The notes beneath the pieces were generated by a model. That model saw nothing but the letters and a program-made list of their open reading frames with translations. It did not search any database and was not told the origin of the DNA. Positions 31,757 through 42,300 of a DNA stretch of 64,000 bases are shown piece after piece. The DNA is taken from assembly GCA_026984935.1 (NCBI GenBank), contig JALSRD010000011.1:23088-87087 (forward strand), in the 5' to 3' direction. Source of the DNA: Desulfobacterales bacterium. Lineage in GTDB: Bacteria > Desulfobacterota > Desulfobacteria > Desulfobacterales > JALSRD01. Both the position numbers and the translations under genes were made by a program. Each line of letters begins with the position of its first letter. Position 1 is the stretch's first letter.

Positions 31757-32581
31757 ATGAAAATTTTCATTTCCACAGACATCGAGGGGATTGGCTGTGT
31801 CGTGCGCAGCGAGCATTCTGCGGTCAGCGGAAGAGAATACTCCGAGGCGCGGCGCTGGATGACCATGGAGGTCAATGCCGCCGTGCGCGCGGCTTTTGAC
31901 GCCGGCGCCGTTGAAGTCGTGGTGGCCGACGGCCACAACGTCGGCCTGAACCTGCTTTGCGAACAGCTCGACGAGCGTGCCGTTTTGATTTCAGGCTCCC
32001 CGCGGCCGCTTTCCATGATGGAGGGCATCGGCCGGGAGTTTGACGCGGCCTTTCTGATGGGCTATCATGCCATGGCAGGAACAGCAGATGGCACCATCTG
32101 CCATATTTTTCACGGGCGCATCGCCGAGGTGACCATCAACGGTACCACCGTGGGGGAAATCGGCATCAGCGCCATGTTGGCCGGTTTTTTCAACGTTCCT
32201 GTGGCACTTGTCAGCGGCGACGAAGCCTGCGCCGCCGAAGCCCGCCGTCTGCTGGGAGACGTTGAAACCGCGGCCGTCAAACGCGGCATCGGCGCGTATG
32301 CCGCCGCCTGCCGGCATCCCGCCCGCTGCCGGGAAATCATCCATCAGGCGGCAGCCCGGGCGCTGGCCCGCCTGCACGGTTTTGCCCCCTTTGACGTGGG
32401 CCGCCCGGTGCGGCTGACGGTGCGTTTCACCACCGCCTCCGGCGCGGACCGTGCCCTGCGCATGCCGGGTACGCAGCGTACCGGCGGATGCACGGTGGGC
32501 TGGGAGGGTGAGAACGCCATGGAGGCCTTTAAGGCCTTTAACACCATGGCCGATCTGGCGGAAATGGTGCCTTTCATTTAG
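31757..32581 (+). CDS. D-aminopeptidase, DppA-type M55 zinc peptidase
   Basis: This is a 274-residue M55-family peptidase. The zinc ligands of the family are all present: Asp8 and Glu10 in STDIEG, His in VADGHN, His in GYHAMAG and Glu in GTTVGEIGI. In Bacillus subtilis the homologue, named DppA and encoded in the dpp operon, removes D-amino acids from short peptides. Here it also closes a peptide transporter operon, 53 bases after dppF, so it probably digests imported peptides such as wall-derived D-Ala dipeptides. It is cytoplasmic, with no signal peptide. The ATG at 31757 has an AGAGGG site. Confidence 0.92.
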   Translation: MKIFISTDIEGIGCVVRSEHSAVSGREYSEARRWMTMEVNAAVRAAFDAGAVEVVVADGHNVGLNLLCEQLDERAVLISGSPRPLSMMEGIGREFDAAFLMGYHAMAGTADGTICHIFHGRIAEVTINGTTVGEIGISAMLAGFFNVPVALVSGDEACAAEARRLLGDVETAAVKRGIGAYAAACRHPARCREIIHQAAARALARLHGFAPFDVGRPVRLTVRFTTASGADRALRMPGTQRTGGCTVGWEGENAMEAFKAFNTMADLAEMVPFI

Positions 32582-32689
32582 CCGCCCCGGGCGCTTCACG
32601 CCGGTTGGCATGCGTTGTTCGGCGGTCGGGTGCCAAGACCGCCATTCGAATTGTGCCGATCAGCGCCGGGGATTCACCAGGAGAAGACC

Positions 32690-34339
32690 ATGAAAACCGC
32701 AATAGCCGTCGCAGCTTGTCTTTTGGCGGGTCTTCTGCTCTCAGGTGCCGCCGCCGCCCGTGAGCTCCAGAGTATCGCAGTAACGGTAAAGGCGGGCGAC
32801 AGCATCTACGATATCTGCAATATCTATCTTGCGGATTTTCGACAATGGAGCGAAGTTGCAAAATACAACGGATTGAAAAACCCGGACCGGATATACCCGG
32901 GGCAAAAGCTTAAAATCCCGGTGATGCTGCTGCAGGGAACGACTTCTCCCGGGCGGATTACGCTGGCCACCGGAGAGGTGATGTACAAGAGCCGTGGCTT
33001 GCCGCAGTGGATTCACGTCGGCAAAAACCGTCGGATTTATCCCGGAGACACCATCCGGACCGGGAAAATGAGTGCGGCCGAAATCCGGTTTGACGACGGG
33101 CACGTGATTTTGCTGCGGCAAAAAACCATTCTCACCCTCAGGACATCCCGCAGGCTGAGCAGATTTCAGCAGCTCGTTGAATTTTTTCTGGAAGTCGGAC
33201 GGGCGGTTTTGCGGGCTCCCCACGCGACAGGCGGGTCCTCCCAGTATGAAATCCAGACGCCTTCGGCTGTGGCCGCTTCGCGCGGGACGTACTTCCGCAC
33301 TTCGGTGGACCTCGCCGAAAACATGCGCTGCGAGGTGCTGAGCGGCGAGGTGCTGGTGTCGGCAAACGAAAAAGAAGTCCAGGTGCACCCCCTGCAGGGG
33401 ACCGTCGTCTCCAAAAACCGTCCGCCGCATGTACCGGTCCGGCTCCTGTCCCCTCCGGCAATCGTGAAGTTTCAACCGCTATACCGCGCGCTGCCTTTGA
33501 GACTGAAGTTTGAAAATGTGCCCCTGGCTGCGCGCTACAGGGTTGAACTGGCCAGAGAGGACGATTTCAGGGAATTGTTGCGCGACAAGACCAGCGTTGC
33601 AGGAGCAGAACTGCTGATCAGGGACCTCGATGACGGCATTTACTACCTCCGGGCCCGGTCCATAGACAAACTGGGATTGGAAGGGCCTTCTTCCGCCGCG
33701 CTCCGGTTGACGCTGCGGGCCAACCCACTGGCTCCCTATGTGCAGCGCCCGGAGAGCAATGCACACATCCACGGCGGTGCGGTCACTTTTCAGTGGACGC
33801 GCGTCGCGGATGCCCGCAGCTATCAACTGCAGGTGGCCGGCGATGCAGCGTTTCACCACCTGATCGTCGACAGGGATCACATCCGGATGCTGACCTATCA
33901 GCTGGACAGGCTGACGCCGCGGGCCTACTATTTCAGGATTCGATCCATTGCACAAGACGGTTACCGCGGCGAATGGGGACGGGTTCTGCGCTTCGCCATG
34001 CTCCCCCTGCCGGCTATGCCGACAGGCGGGGATACCAAGATAGGCAAGAAAAACGTCATAATACAGTGGCCCGCCATGGGTACAGGGTTCCGCTACCATG
34101 TCCAGATCTCAAAAGACAGGGCATTTGGGGCACTGCTTTTGGACAAAAAAACGCAGAAAACGGCGTTTTCATTTGCCCGGCCCAAAGACGCCGGAACGTA
34201 CTATATCCGCATCAGCAGCATCGATCCTGCCGGTGTGGAGGGGCGGTTTTCAAAACCTCAGAGTTTCGAAGTCAAGGCTCCATATGCCCGCTGGATCCCG
34301 GGCCTACTGATCGCCATTTTGATCGCCATCGGGCTGTAG
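32690..34339 (+). CDS. LysM/FecR-domain envelope protein with three FN3-like repeats
   Basis: This is a 549-residue protein. A signal peptide (to about residue 23) is followed by a LysM domain (about 27-75; VKAGDSIYDICNIYLADF) that should bind peptidoglycan. A FecR-type domain comes next (about 110-240; TIRTGKMSAAEIRFDDG, SAVAASRGTYFRTSVD), then three FN3-like beta repeats (about 265-350, 350-440, 440-535). It ends in a short membrane helix (GLLIAILIAIGL) with almost nothing behind it, so it is probably held in the inner membrane with its body in the periplasm. It lies 29 bases before a CHASE2 kinase, a pairing known for FecR-CHASE2 sensory systems; it is inferred to feed that sensor. Confidence 0.85.
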   Translation: MKTAIAVAACLLAGLLLSGAAAARELQSIAVTVKAGDSIYDICNIYLADFRQWSEVAKYNGLKNPDRIYPGQKLKIPVMLLQGTTSPGRITLATGEVMYKSRGLPQWIHVGKNRRIYPGDTIRTGKMSAAEIRFDDGHVILLRQKTILTLRTSRRLSRFQQLVEFFLEVGRAVLRAPHATGGSSQYEIQTPSAVAASRGTYFRTSVDLAENMRCEVLSGEVLVSANEKEVQVHPLQGTVVSKNRPPHVPVRLLSPPAIVKFQPLYRALPLRLKFENVPLAARYRVELAREDDFRELLRDKTSVAGAELLIRDLDDGIYYLRARSIDKLGLEGPSSAALRLTLRANPLAPYVQRPESNAHIHGGAVTFQWTRVADARSYQLQVAGDAAFHHLIVDRDHIRMLTYQLDRLTPRAYYFRIRSIAQDGYRGEWGRVLRFAMLPLPAMPTGGDTKIGKKNVIIQWPAMGTGFRYHVQISKDRAFGALLLDKKTQKTAFSFARPKDAGTYYIRISSIDPAGVEGRFSKPQSFEVKAPYARWIPGLLIAILIAIGL

Positions 34340-34368
34340 GAAAGGGCGGCCCTGGCAACGGGTCGTGT

Positions 34369-37011
34369 ATGCATCTGCCGAAAAAAAATATTCTTGACAA
34401 CGGCGGCCTCCGCTGTGCCGCACTGCTCGGCGCCGCCACCCTGGTGATACTGCTGCTGGCCCATGTCGGCGCGTTCGTGGGTCTGAACCACTATGGCTAT
34501 GATCTGCTTTTCAAGCTCCGGGGACCGCGCGTGCCCGGCAATCGGATCGTGATTGCCGCCATTGACGAAAAAACATTGTCCACGTTCGGCCGCTGGCCGT
34601 TGGCCCGGTCTTACTACGGCAAACTGATCGAGCGTGCAAAACAGGCGGATGCCATCGGCTTCGACCTGCTTTTCAGTGAGCCTTCACCTGATGATGCGGC
34701 TTTGATTCGTGCCCTGCGCAGGAACGGCCGCACCGTCCTTCCGGCCTATATCGACAGGGGAAATCATCTTTCCCTGCCGGCCCCTGATTTTTCGGGTGTC
34801 AGGGTCGGACATGTGCACGTCAGCCCGGGCATTGACGGCATTGTACGCGGCGTTTATCACACCCTCTATTTCCAGGGGAAAAGCCTGCCGTCACTTGCCT
34901 CTGTGATTTTCGAAATGCTGACCAAACGGAAATTCCCGCGCGAACCGCTGAAAGGGCCTTTAAAGACTGGGCAGGGGGACGACAAGATCCTTCAGCGCGA
35001 CTATTCAGCCATTAATTTTTACGGCCCCGGAAACAGTTTTCCCGTGCTTTCGCTGGCGGACATCGTAAACGGGCATGTCTCGGCGGGGTTTTTCAGGCAT
35101 AAAGTGGTACTGGTGGGCGTGACTGCCGTGGGCCTGGGAGAAGGGTTTTTAACACCCTTTTCGGGCCGTGGGATGCGTGTTCCGGGTGTCGAGGTGCATG
35201 CGGCCATATTAAATAATCTTTTCGATAAAAGCCACATTCGGTATGTTCCCGAAGCGGCCCGAGGGGTTGTCGTACTGGTGGCCGGTATGTTGATGTTTTT
35301 GCTCTTTATCCGTTTCAGCCTCAAAACCGCGGCCTTGATCTGGCTGTCGGTGCTGGTGGGCATTTCCCTGTCCCTGTTGGCGCTGTTCTGTATCGCCGAT
35401 ACCTGGTTCGCTCCCGGCGCCCTTTATTTAACCACCGGTACCGCTTTTTTCATCTCGCATGTGCTTCGCATGGAACATATCCGGCATATGATCGCCCGGG
35501 CCAGAGACGACTGGGAAATCACCTTTGACACCATCGACGAAGCCGTGGTGATTCACGATTCCCAGTGCCGTATTGTGCGTGCCAACCGGACACTGAAAAC
35601 TTCTTTTGATTTCCTGGCCGGCTTTCTGGAAAAGCGCTGTCGGGATTTCATGGTGCAGCTTCCCGGAACCGGCGCGGGGGAGGATGCCTGTGCGGTGCCG
35701 GCGAAGGTGCACGGCGGTATCGTCGAAGAAATCCGTCATCCGGAGACGGGAAAATACCTGGAAGTCAGATCCTTACCCCGATTTGACAACCACCGCTGTA
35801 TCCGCGGCATGGTGCAGATCGTGCGGGATGTGACCGCGCGCCGCATGGCGCAGGAAGAGCAGAAATCCTTGCAGAAACAACTGCTCCAGGCGCAGAAGAT
35901 GGAGGCGATCGGCACCTTGGCTGGCGGCATCGCCCATGATTTCAACAACATTCTGGCGGCGATCATGGGCTACAGCGAAATGGCCTATCGGCAGTCCGGG
36001 CAGGATAAAGCGTTGCAGTCCAAGCTCAAACGGGTTCTCGAGGCCAGTGACCGTGCGAGGGCACTGGTGGGCCAGATCCTGACCTTCAGCCGGCGAACAG
36101 ATCCGGAACGGCGCATCGTGGATGCCGGTTTTGTGGTGAAAGAAGCCCTGAAACTGATTCGTTCGACGATTCCCAGCACCATCTTAATGCACCAGAAGAT
36201 CAACCCGGGGTGTAAAATTGAAGGCGATCCCACTCAGATTCATCAAATCGTGATGAATCTGTGCACCAATGCCTATCATGCCATGCAGGATCATGGCGGT
36301 GCCCTGTCGGTGATTCTCGAAACCGACACAGTGGATGAGGGCAGCTACGGAAAACCCGCGGAACTGAAAGCAGGGCCCTACGTGCACCTAAGTGTAAAGG
36401 ATACCGGCTGCGGCATTGCACCGGAGATCGCCGATCGTATTTTCGAACCCTACTTTACGACCAGGAAGCGGGATGAAGGAACCGGCCTGGGGCTCTCTAC
36501 CGTTCATGGAATTGTCAAAAACCATGGTGGCTGGCTTTGTGTCGAAACCCGTGTCGGCCGGGGAACGACGATACATGTTTTTATGCCGCGGGCCGACCAT
36601 GCGGCCCCTTCTGAAGAGGCGGCCGTCGGGGAGCTGGCATCTGCGAGGCCGGCGCGCATCTTACTGGTTGATGACGAGCCGGCGCTGGTGAGTATGGGGC
36701 GGGAGATTCTCGAAAACCTCGGCTATGACGTGGTTACCGGCACCGACAGCTCCGTCGTGCTGGATCTGTTCCGATCCGATCCGCAGCGTTATGATGCCGT
36801 TATTACCGATATGACCATGCCGGGGATGACCGGCGATGTCCTGGCCCGGGAAATGCTGCGCATCCGGCCGGATACACCGATTGTCCTGTGCACCGGCTAC
36901 AGTGAACAGATCAATGCGGAAACGGCCCGTGCACTGGGTATCCGCAAATTAATGATGAAGCCGTTTAAGATGTCGGAGCTGACAGAGGTTTTAAACGCTA
37001 TTCTGACCTGA
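34369..37011 (+). CDS. CHASE2-domain hybrid sensor histidine kinase
   Basis: This is an 880-residue membrane kinase. An N-terminal helix is followed by the extracytoplasmic CHASE2 domain (about 40-300; VIAAIDEKTLSTFGRWPLAR, KVVLVGVTAVGLGEGFLTPF), three closely spaced membrane helices (about 300-365), a PAS-like domain (about 385-490), HisKA with His in GGIAHDFNN, and a HATPase with DTGCGIAPEIADRIFEPYF and GTGLGLSTVHG. A C-terminal receiver follows, with Asp in ITDMTMPGMTG and Lys in MMKPF. It likely senses envelope state together with the LysM/FecR protein encoded upstream. No separate DNA-binding regulator is adjacent. The ATG at 34369 is chosen because the upstream frame is the shadow of the previous gene. 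Confidence 0.9.
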   Translation: MHLPKKNILDNGGLRCAALLGAATLVILLLAHVGAFVGLNHYGYDLLFKLRGPRVPGNRIVIAAIDEKTLSTFGRWPLARSYYGKLIERAKQADAIGFDLLFSEPSPDDAALIRALRRNGRTVLPAYIDRGNHLSLPAPDFSGVRVGHVHVSPGIDGIVRGVYHTLYFQGKSLPSLASVIFEMLTKRKFPREPLKGPLKTGQGDDKILQRDYSAINFYGPGNSFPVLSLADIVNGHVSAGFFRHKVVLVGVTAVGLGEGFLTPFSGRGMRVPGVEVHAAILNNLFDKSHIRYVPEAARGVVVLVAGMLMFLLFIRFSLKTAALIWLSVLVGISLSLLALFCIADTWFAPGALYLTTGTAFFISHVLRMEHIRHMIARARDDWEITFDTIDEAVVIHDSQCRIVRANRTLKTSFDFLAGFLEKRCRDFMVQLPGTGAGEDACAVPAKVHGGIVEEIRHPETGKYLEVRSLPRFDNHRCIRGMVQIVRDVTARRMAQEEQKSLQKQLLQAQKMEAIGTLAGGIAHDFNNILAAIMGYSEMAYRQSGQDKALQSKLKRVLEASDRARALVGQILTFSRRTDPERRIVDAGFVVKEALKLIRSTIPSTILMHQKINPGCKIEGDPTQIHQIVMNLCTNAYHAMQDHGGALSVILETDTVDEGSYGKPAELKAGPYVHLSVKDTGCGIAPEIADRIFEPYFTTRKRDEGTGLGLSTVHGIVKNHGGWLCVETRVGRGTTIHVFMPRADHAAPSEEAAVGELASARPARILLVDDEPALVSMGREILENLGYDVVTGTDSSVVLDLFRSDPQRYDAVITDMTMPGMTGDVLAREMLRIRPDTPIVLCTGYSEQINAETARALGIRKLMMKPFKMSELTEVLNAILT

Positions 37012-37492
37012 TCCGGATTGCTTCAGTTGGTTGGGGGAGCTGTACCGGCCGGGAAGCGGACGATTTCGGGCAACGTTTGTCCGCCGGAGGAAGTGATCTG
37101 AAGTCCTTGCATGAAAGCACTTGCAGCCCTCCTGCCGTCTCCGGCGCGTGCGATCCGGGAATGTAGAGCACCTAGGGGCTTTGCACATCTTTGCTTGACA
37201 AGGTGCTATTCCGGTACAATTTTCAAATATAAGTTCTTTTTCCCGGCGCCTACACAGAGTTTTTTTACGTTGAACGCCTTGTCACCGGATTTCTGCTCCT
37301 TTCACAATTTCAGCAACTGTTGATGACTTTCACGGCGGCACACCCACCCGATCTGCGCCGCAGGAGGCAGAATAGTAATGGCCGCCGCAAACGCACAGTC
37401 GCAAAACCTGTCGGTTTCATCGGCCCGCTGCCGGCTGCGTGATCCGTGCGTCCAGTCTGGCGGGCAGGAAATCCAGCTCGCCGGTTTCATTC
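37012..37492. other. intergenic stretch with nothing recognisable
   Basis: These 481 bases lie downstream of the CHASE2 kinase. There is an AT-rich patch near 37195-37240 with TTGACA and TACAAT, but the spacing of 14 bases is too short for a normal promoter. No gene is supported. Confidence 0.35.
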
Positions 37493-37639
37493 GCCAGGGG
37501 AAAACCTCGGGAAATTGCTTTAAAACCCGGCCTGTCGGTCAAGACCGTTGACGCCCATCGGAACAGCATCGGCAAAAAACTCGGCATCAGCAACCAGAAG
37601 ATCAACCTTCGAACCTATTTACAAACGCTCCAGCCGTGA
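37493..37639 (+). pseudogene. remnant of a LuxR-type helix-turn-helix
   Basis: The frame encodes the end of a LuxR/NarL DNA-binding domain: REIALKPGLSVKTVDAHRNS, then IGKKLGISNQKINLRTY and a stop. This is the recognition-helix pattern (S-V-K-T-V-D-x-H) without the first helix, receiver or start codon. It is a decayed end of a response regulator, possibly the former partner of the kinase just upstream. Confidence 0.65.
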
Positions 37640-37806
37640 TTGCTGCAGCGAACCGTTCGAAGGGCGCAGAGCAAAGACGCATGCCTGTATTTCGTTATTC
37701 CACGAAATACACGGTGGAGTCGCAGAACCGGTACCCATGGCGAATTGCAGCTTTGTCGTGGCGGCGCCGAAAGCTTCATGGATCACCCGCAGAAAGGAGG
37801 ACGGCC

Positions 37807-38871
37807 ATGCATGGGATGAATTCACACAACCCGCTAGAATGTATCCTTCCGCCCCACATGATCGACGTCTTGAAGATGCGCGGCAATGCCAAACAGAAAC
37901 GGATGGCGGAAAGTCTTGCAAAGGAAGGGCTCAAATTCAGGATGCAGCGGCAGGCCGCGGAGCCGCCGACGGCTTATTTGGCGGCCCCGTCAGTAGCTCC
38001 CGGTGCGCAGCCGCACCTGGAACGTGAGGTCTACGACTGTCAGACGAAAGCCACGCTTCCCGGCACCCTGGTGCGACGGGAAGGAGATCCGCCAAGCGGC
38101 GATCAGCAGGTGGACGAGGCCTATGAGGGTGCAGGAGACACCTATCAGCTCTATTTCAACGAATATCAGCGCGATTCTCTGGACGGACAGGGGCTGAAGC
38201 TCGTATCGAGCGTGCATTTCCGAAAGAACTACAACAACGCCTTCTGGAACGGATCACAGATGAGCTACGGCGACGGTGACGGTACGATCTTCAAACCGCT
38301 CACCGGCGATCTGGCTGTCATCGGCCACGAACTGTCGCATGGGGTTGTCCAGTATTCCGGCGGCCTGATGTACCGGGACCAGTCCGGTGCCTTAAACGAG
38401 CATTTCGCCGATGTCTTCGGTGTGCTGACCAAGCAGTACAAACTGTCCCAGGATGCCGCCGAAGCCGACTGGCTGATCGGGGCCGGCCTTTTCGGACCGA
38501 ACATCAACGGCCAGGCGCTGCGCTCCATGGCCGCGCCGGGAACGGCCTACGACGATTCCCTGCTGGGCCGCGACCCGCAGCCCTTTCACATGGACGACTA
38601 CGTGGTGACCCAGTCCGACAACGGCGGGGTGCACATCAACTCCGGCATTCCCAACCATGCCTTTTATCTGGTCGCCATGATGATCGCCGGCAGAGCCTGG
38701 CAAAAGGCCGGGCATATCTGGTACCAAACGCTCCAGAACATCAACAATCCCAATGCGAGCTTCCTGAATTGGGCCGAAGAAACCATCGCCCGGGCACAGA
38801 CGCTTTTCGGCACCGGCAGCCGTGAAGCCATCCTCACACAACGGGCCTGGAAACTGGTAGGAGTTTTTTAA
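37807..38871 (+). CDS. protealysin-like M4 metallopeptidase
   Basis: This is a 354-residue thermolysin-family zinc protease. The N-terminus carries the short protealysin-type propeptide with its conserved CILPPHM segment, and there is no signal peptide, as in protealysin from Serratia. The catalytic HEXXH is HELSH, the third zinc ligand Glu is in GALNEHFADVFG, and the late His is in GGVHINSGIPNHAF. The ATG at 37807 has AGGAGG six bases upstream. The next gene, 2 bases on, encodes an emfourin-like inhibitor, so activity is probably held in check inside the cell. Confidence 0.93.
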   Translation: MHGMNSHNPLECILPPHMIDVLKMRGNAKQKRMAESLAKEGLKFRMQRQAAEPPTAYLAAPSVAPGAQPHLEREVYDCQTKATLPGTLVRREGDPPSGDQQVDEAYEGAGDTYQLYFNEYQRDSLDGQGLKLVSSVHFRKNYNNAFWNGSQMSYGDGDGTIFKPLTGDLAVIGHELSHGVVQYSGGLMYRDQSGALNEHFADVFGVLTKQYKLSQDAAEADWLIGAGLFGPNINGQALRSMAAPGTAYDDSLLGRDPQPFHMDDYVVTQSDNGGVHINSGIPNHAFYLVAMMIAGRAWQKAGHIWYQTLQNINNPNASFLNWAEETIARAQTLFGTGSREAILTQRAWKLVGVF

Positions 38872-38873
38872 GC

Positions 38874-39185
38874 ATGAAGCTCTACATCAAAACCTCGGGC
38901 GGCATCGGCAACATCCGCATCCAGGGTGAAATCGATACCGACGATCTGCCACACCGCCTGGCCGCACATGTGCGATCCATGTTCGATCCGGCAAAACTGG
39001 CGTTGCTGCCGCATCCCGAAGACACCGGCGCCACGGCCGACGGCATGCAGTACGAGGTGCATCTGATATCCGGCGATGATGCCCGGCGCCTGGTAATCGC
39101 GGAACCCAATGCTCCCGAGGATCTGATCGGCGTTCTGCAGGATTTAATTCAGGAATTGATTCGCCGAAAAAGCACCGGAAAGTGA
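38874..39185 (+). CDS. emfourin-like inhibitor of the adjacent M4 protease
   Basis: This is a 103-residue protein starting MKLYIKTSGGIGNI, the pattern of the emfourin family of protealysin inhibitors, small cytoplasmic proteins encoded directly after protealysin genes. The second half has YEVHLISGDDARRLVIAEP and a helical end (EDLIGVLQDLIQELIRR). The start lies 2 bases after the protease stop, so the two are co-translated. Family assignment rests on the N-terminal pattern and this context. Confidence 0.8.
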   Translation: MKLYIKTSGGIGNIRIQGEIDTDDLPHRLAAHVRSMFDPAKLALLPHPEDTGATADGMQYEVHLISGDDARRLVIAEPNAPEDLIGVLQDLIQELIRRKSTGK

Positions 39186-39220
39186 CGTCCGCTTTCCGGC
39201 CACTGCCGGTATGCTTTTTT
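39175..39220 (+). terminator. probable terminator after the inhibitor gene
   Basis: CCGGAAAG (39175-39182) and CTTTCCGG (39192-39199) form a perfect 8-bp stem around the stop codon, followed some 15 bases later by a run of six T (39215-39220). The distance from stem to T-run is longer than ideal. Confidence 0.45.
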
Positions 39221-39319
39221 ATCCGGCGCCGGATGGCGGGGTGCGCAGCCGAATAAGCGCCGGCGGCACCCGGCCTCTTCCCGCTTTTCAAACGCTGGCG
39301 ACATCCAGGAGAACAGGCA

Positions 39320-42300
39320 ATGAACAGATTATCATCCCGTGTTGAGAATATGCAGCCCCGCTATACCGTGGTGGTGATCGGTTCCGGTTATGGCGGGGCC
39401 ATTGCGGCCTCACGCCTGGCACGCGCGGGCCAGGATGTGTGTATACTCGAACGCGGCCGGGAGTTTGTGCCCGGGGAATACCCCGATACCGAGAGCGAGG
39501 CCGCAAGAGAGCTGCAGGTCGACCTTCCGGCAACCCACACCGGTGCTCCTACCGGCCTCTATGATTTTCGGGTCAACCCGGACATGAATGTCTTTGTGGG
39601 TTGTGGCCTGGGAGGCACTTCGCTGGTCAACGCCAACGTGTCGCTGCGCCCCGAGGACAGGGTTTTCGATGACCGGCGCTGGCCGAAGGAACTGCGCCGG
39701 GATGTTCAAATGGGCCTGGCGCAGGCTTTTCAGCGCGCTGAAAAAATGCTGGACGCCAAGGCTTATCCATCCACAGCCCCAAAGCTTGCCAAGTACGGCG
39801 CTCTTGAAAAGTCAGCCCATTTTCTAAATGCAGATAAGGTCTACCACCCGCCGATCAACGTCATGTTCGCCGATGAGACCAACGCCGCCGGTGTCGCGCA
39901 AAAGGCCTGCAGCCTGTGCGGTGACTGCGTCTCGGGATGCAACGTCTCAGCGAAAAACACCGTCTTGATGAACTATCTGCCCGATGCCGTCAATCACGGC
40001 GCCGAGATTTACACCTGTGTCAGCGTGCGTCGCATAGAGCGCCGCAACGACCAGTGGATCGTTCACTTTCAGGTATTGGATGCCGGCCGTGAGATCTTCG
40101 ATGCGCCGACCCAATTCATCCGTGCCACGCACGTGGTGCTTGCCGCAGGAACCCTGGGATCCACAGAAATCCTGCTGCGATCGAAAGCCGCCGGGCTGGC
40201 GATGTCCGACCAGGTAGGCCGCCATCTTACCGGCAACGGGGATGTCCTGGGGTTTGCTTACAACAATGATGTCCCCATCCACGGCATCGGTTTCGGAAGC
40301 CGGGATCAGACCGACGCCCCGCCCGTGGGGCCGACCATCACGGGCATCATCGATCTGCGCAACCGCGATCGGTTGGATGACGGAATGGTCATCGAAGAAG
40401 GGGCATTGCCCGGAAGTATCGCCAACCTCTTGCCCAAGGTGTTTAGCCTGTCTGCCCAACTGGCCGGCAAAGACACCGATAGCGGTCTGGTCGACACGGT
40501 CAATGAAAAGCGCCGCGAGATGGAGAGCCTGATTCAAGGGCCCTATCACGGCGCCACCCGCAATACCCAGACCTTTCTGGTGATGGCCCACGACGACGGA
40601 AGCGGACGAATGCTTCTCGCAGACGACCGCCTGCGCATTGACTGGCCCGCAGTTGGCAAGCAGAAGGTGTTTGAACGCATTAACAATACGCTGCTGGAAG
40701 TCACGCGCCCGCTGGGCGGAACCTATCTGCCCAATCCACTGTGGAACCGGCTGCTGGGCCATGACCTGGTCACAGTGCACCCCCTGGGCGGGTGCCGCAT
40801 GGCGGATCGTGCCGAAGACGGGGTGGTCAACCACCGCGGCCAGGTCTTTTCGGCAGCGGCCGGCAGTGATGTCCACGAGGGGCTCTACGTGATGGACGGT
40901 GCCATCATCCCCCGTTCGCTGGGTGTCAATCCCCTGCTGACCATTTCGGCGCTGGCCGAACGCAGCAGCGCCCTGCTGGCCGAATCCCGGGGATGGGTGA
41001 TCGATTATACTTCTCGTCCGGTTGCTTCCCCCGCCGCAGCCGCTCAAAAAGCCGGTATCCGTTTCAGCGAGCGTATGCAGGGCCACTTCATGCGCGGCGA
41101 TTTTGCGCATTTCGAACCGGCGGCAGCGGCCGGCAAAAAGAACCATTCCCCTTTTGAATTTACCCTCACCATCGTCTCGGACGACCTCGAGCAAATGTTG
41201 CACGATCCTTCGCATTCCGCGCGGTTGTACGGGACGGTCAGCGCGCCGTCGCTGTCGGCCAAACCGCTGCAGGTTATTGACGGTCACTTCAGTCTTTTCG
41301 CTGAGGATCCCGACCGACCGGGATACAGGCAGATGACCTATCAAATGCAGCTGCAGGCCCAGGAAGGCCCGGCCTATCGTTTTTACGGCTTTAAAGCCAT
41401 CCCCAAGAGCCAGGGCAAAGACCCGTGGGCCGATACCACCACTTTGTATATCACGGTTTTTGCAGACAGCGGGGGCTCAGATGCTGCCATCGGCAAGGGC
41501 ATCTTAAGGATCGCGCCCGACGATTTCCTGCGCCAGTTAACCACCATGGAAGTGACAAACGTGCCCGATACCGGCCGTCGTCTTGCGTACCTGCTGCAGT
41601 TTGGAAGTTTTTTTGCCGGAACGCTGTTCGATATCTACGGCGGCATCTTTGCCCGTCCATCCGTTTTTGACCCGCAGGCGCCCGCACGCAAAAGGCGCCC
41701 TCTGCGCACCCGGGCGCCCGAAATCCACGCTGTAATGACTTCCGATGACGTGGCCCTGCGGCTGACCCGCTACCGGGGAGGAAACAAGGGGCCGGTCCTG
41801 CTCAGTCACGGATTGGGTGTGTCCAGCCGCATTTTCAGCATCGACACCATCGACACCAACCTGACCGAATACCTGTACTCCCACGGCTACGATGTCTGGC
41901 TGCTGGACTACCGGGCAAGTATCGAACTGGAAGCTTCCAAAACTCAGTTCAGCGCCGACGATATCGCCGGCAAGGACTATCCCGCCGCCATTGAAACAGT
42001 GCTTGCCGTCACCGGTGCCGCTGACCTGCAGGCGGTGGTGCACTGTTTCGGGTCAACGACGTTTTTCATGGCCATGCTGCAGGGGTTGACGGGTATCCGT
42101 TCGATCGTTTGTTCGCAGGTGGCGGCGCACATCCAGGCTCCGCTGCTCACGCGCATCAAAACCGGGCTGCATTTCCCCGCGGTGCTTAAAATGCTGGGGG
42201 TCGATTCGCTTACGGCTTACGTGGACACCCATGCCGACTGGGCGGACCGACTGTTTGACAAAGCCCTTTTGCTGCAGCCGGTACCTTTCGACGAACGCTG

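Noticed and set aside
37195..37240. TTGACA and TACAAT as a promoter
   Set aside because: The 14-base spacing is too short for a sigma-70 promoter.
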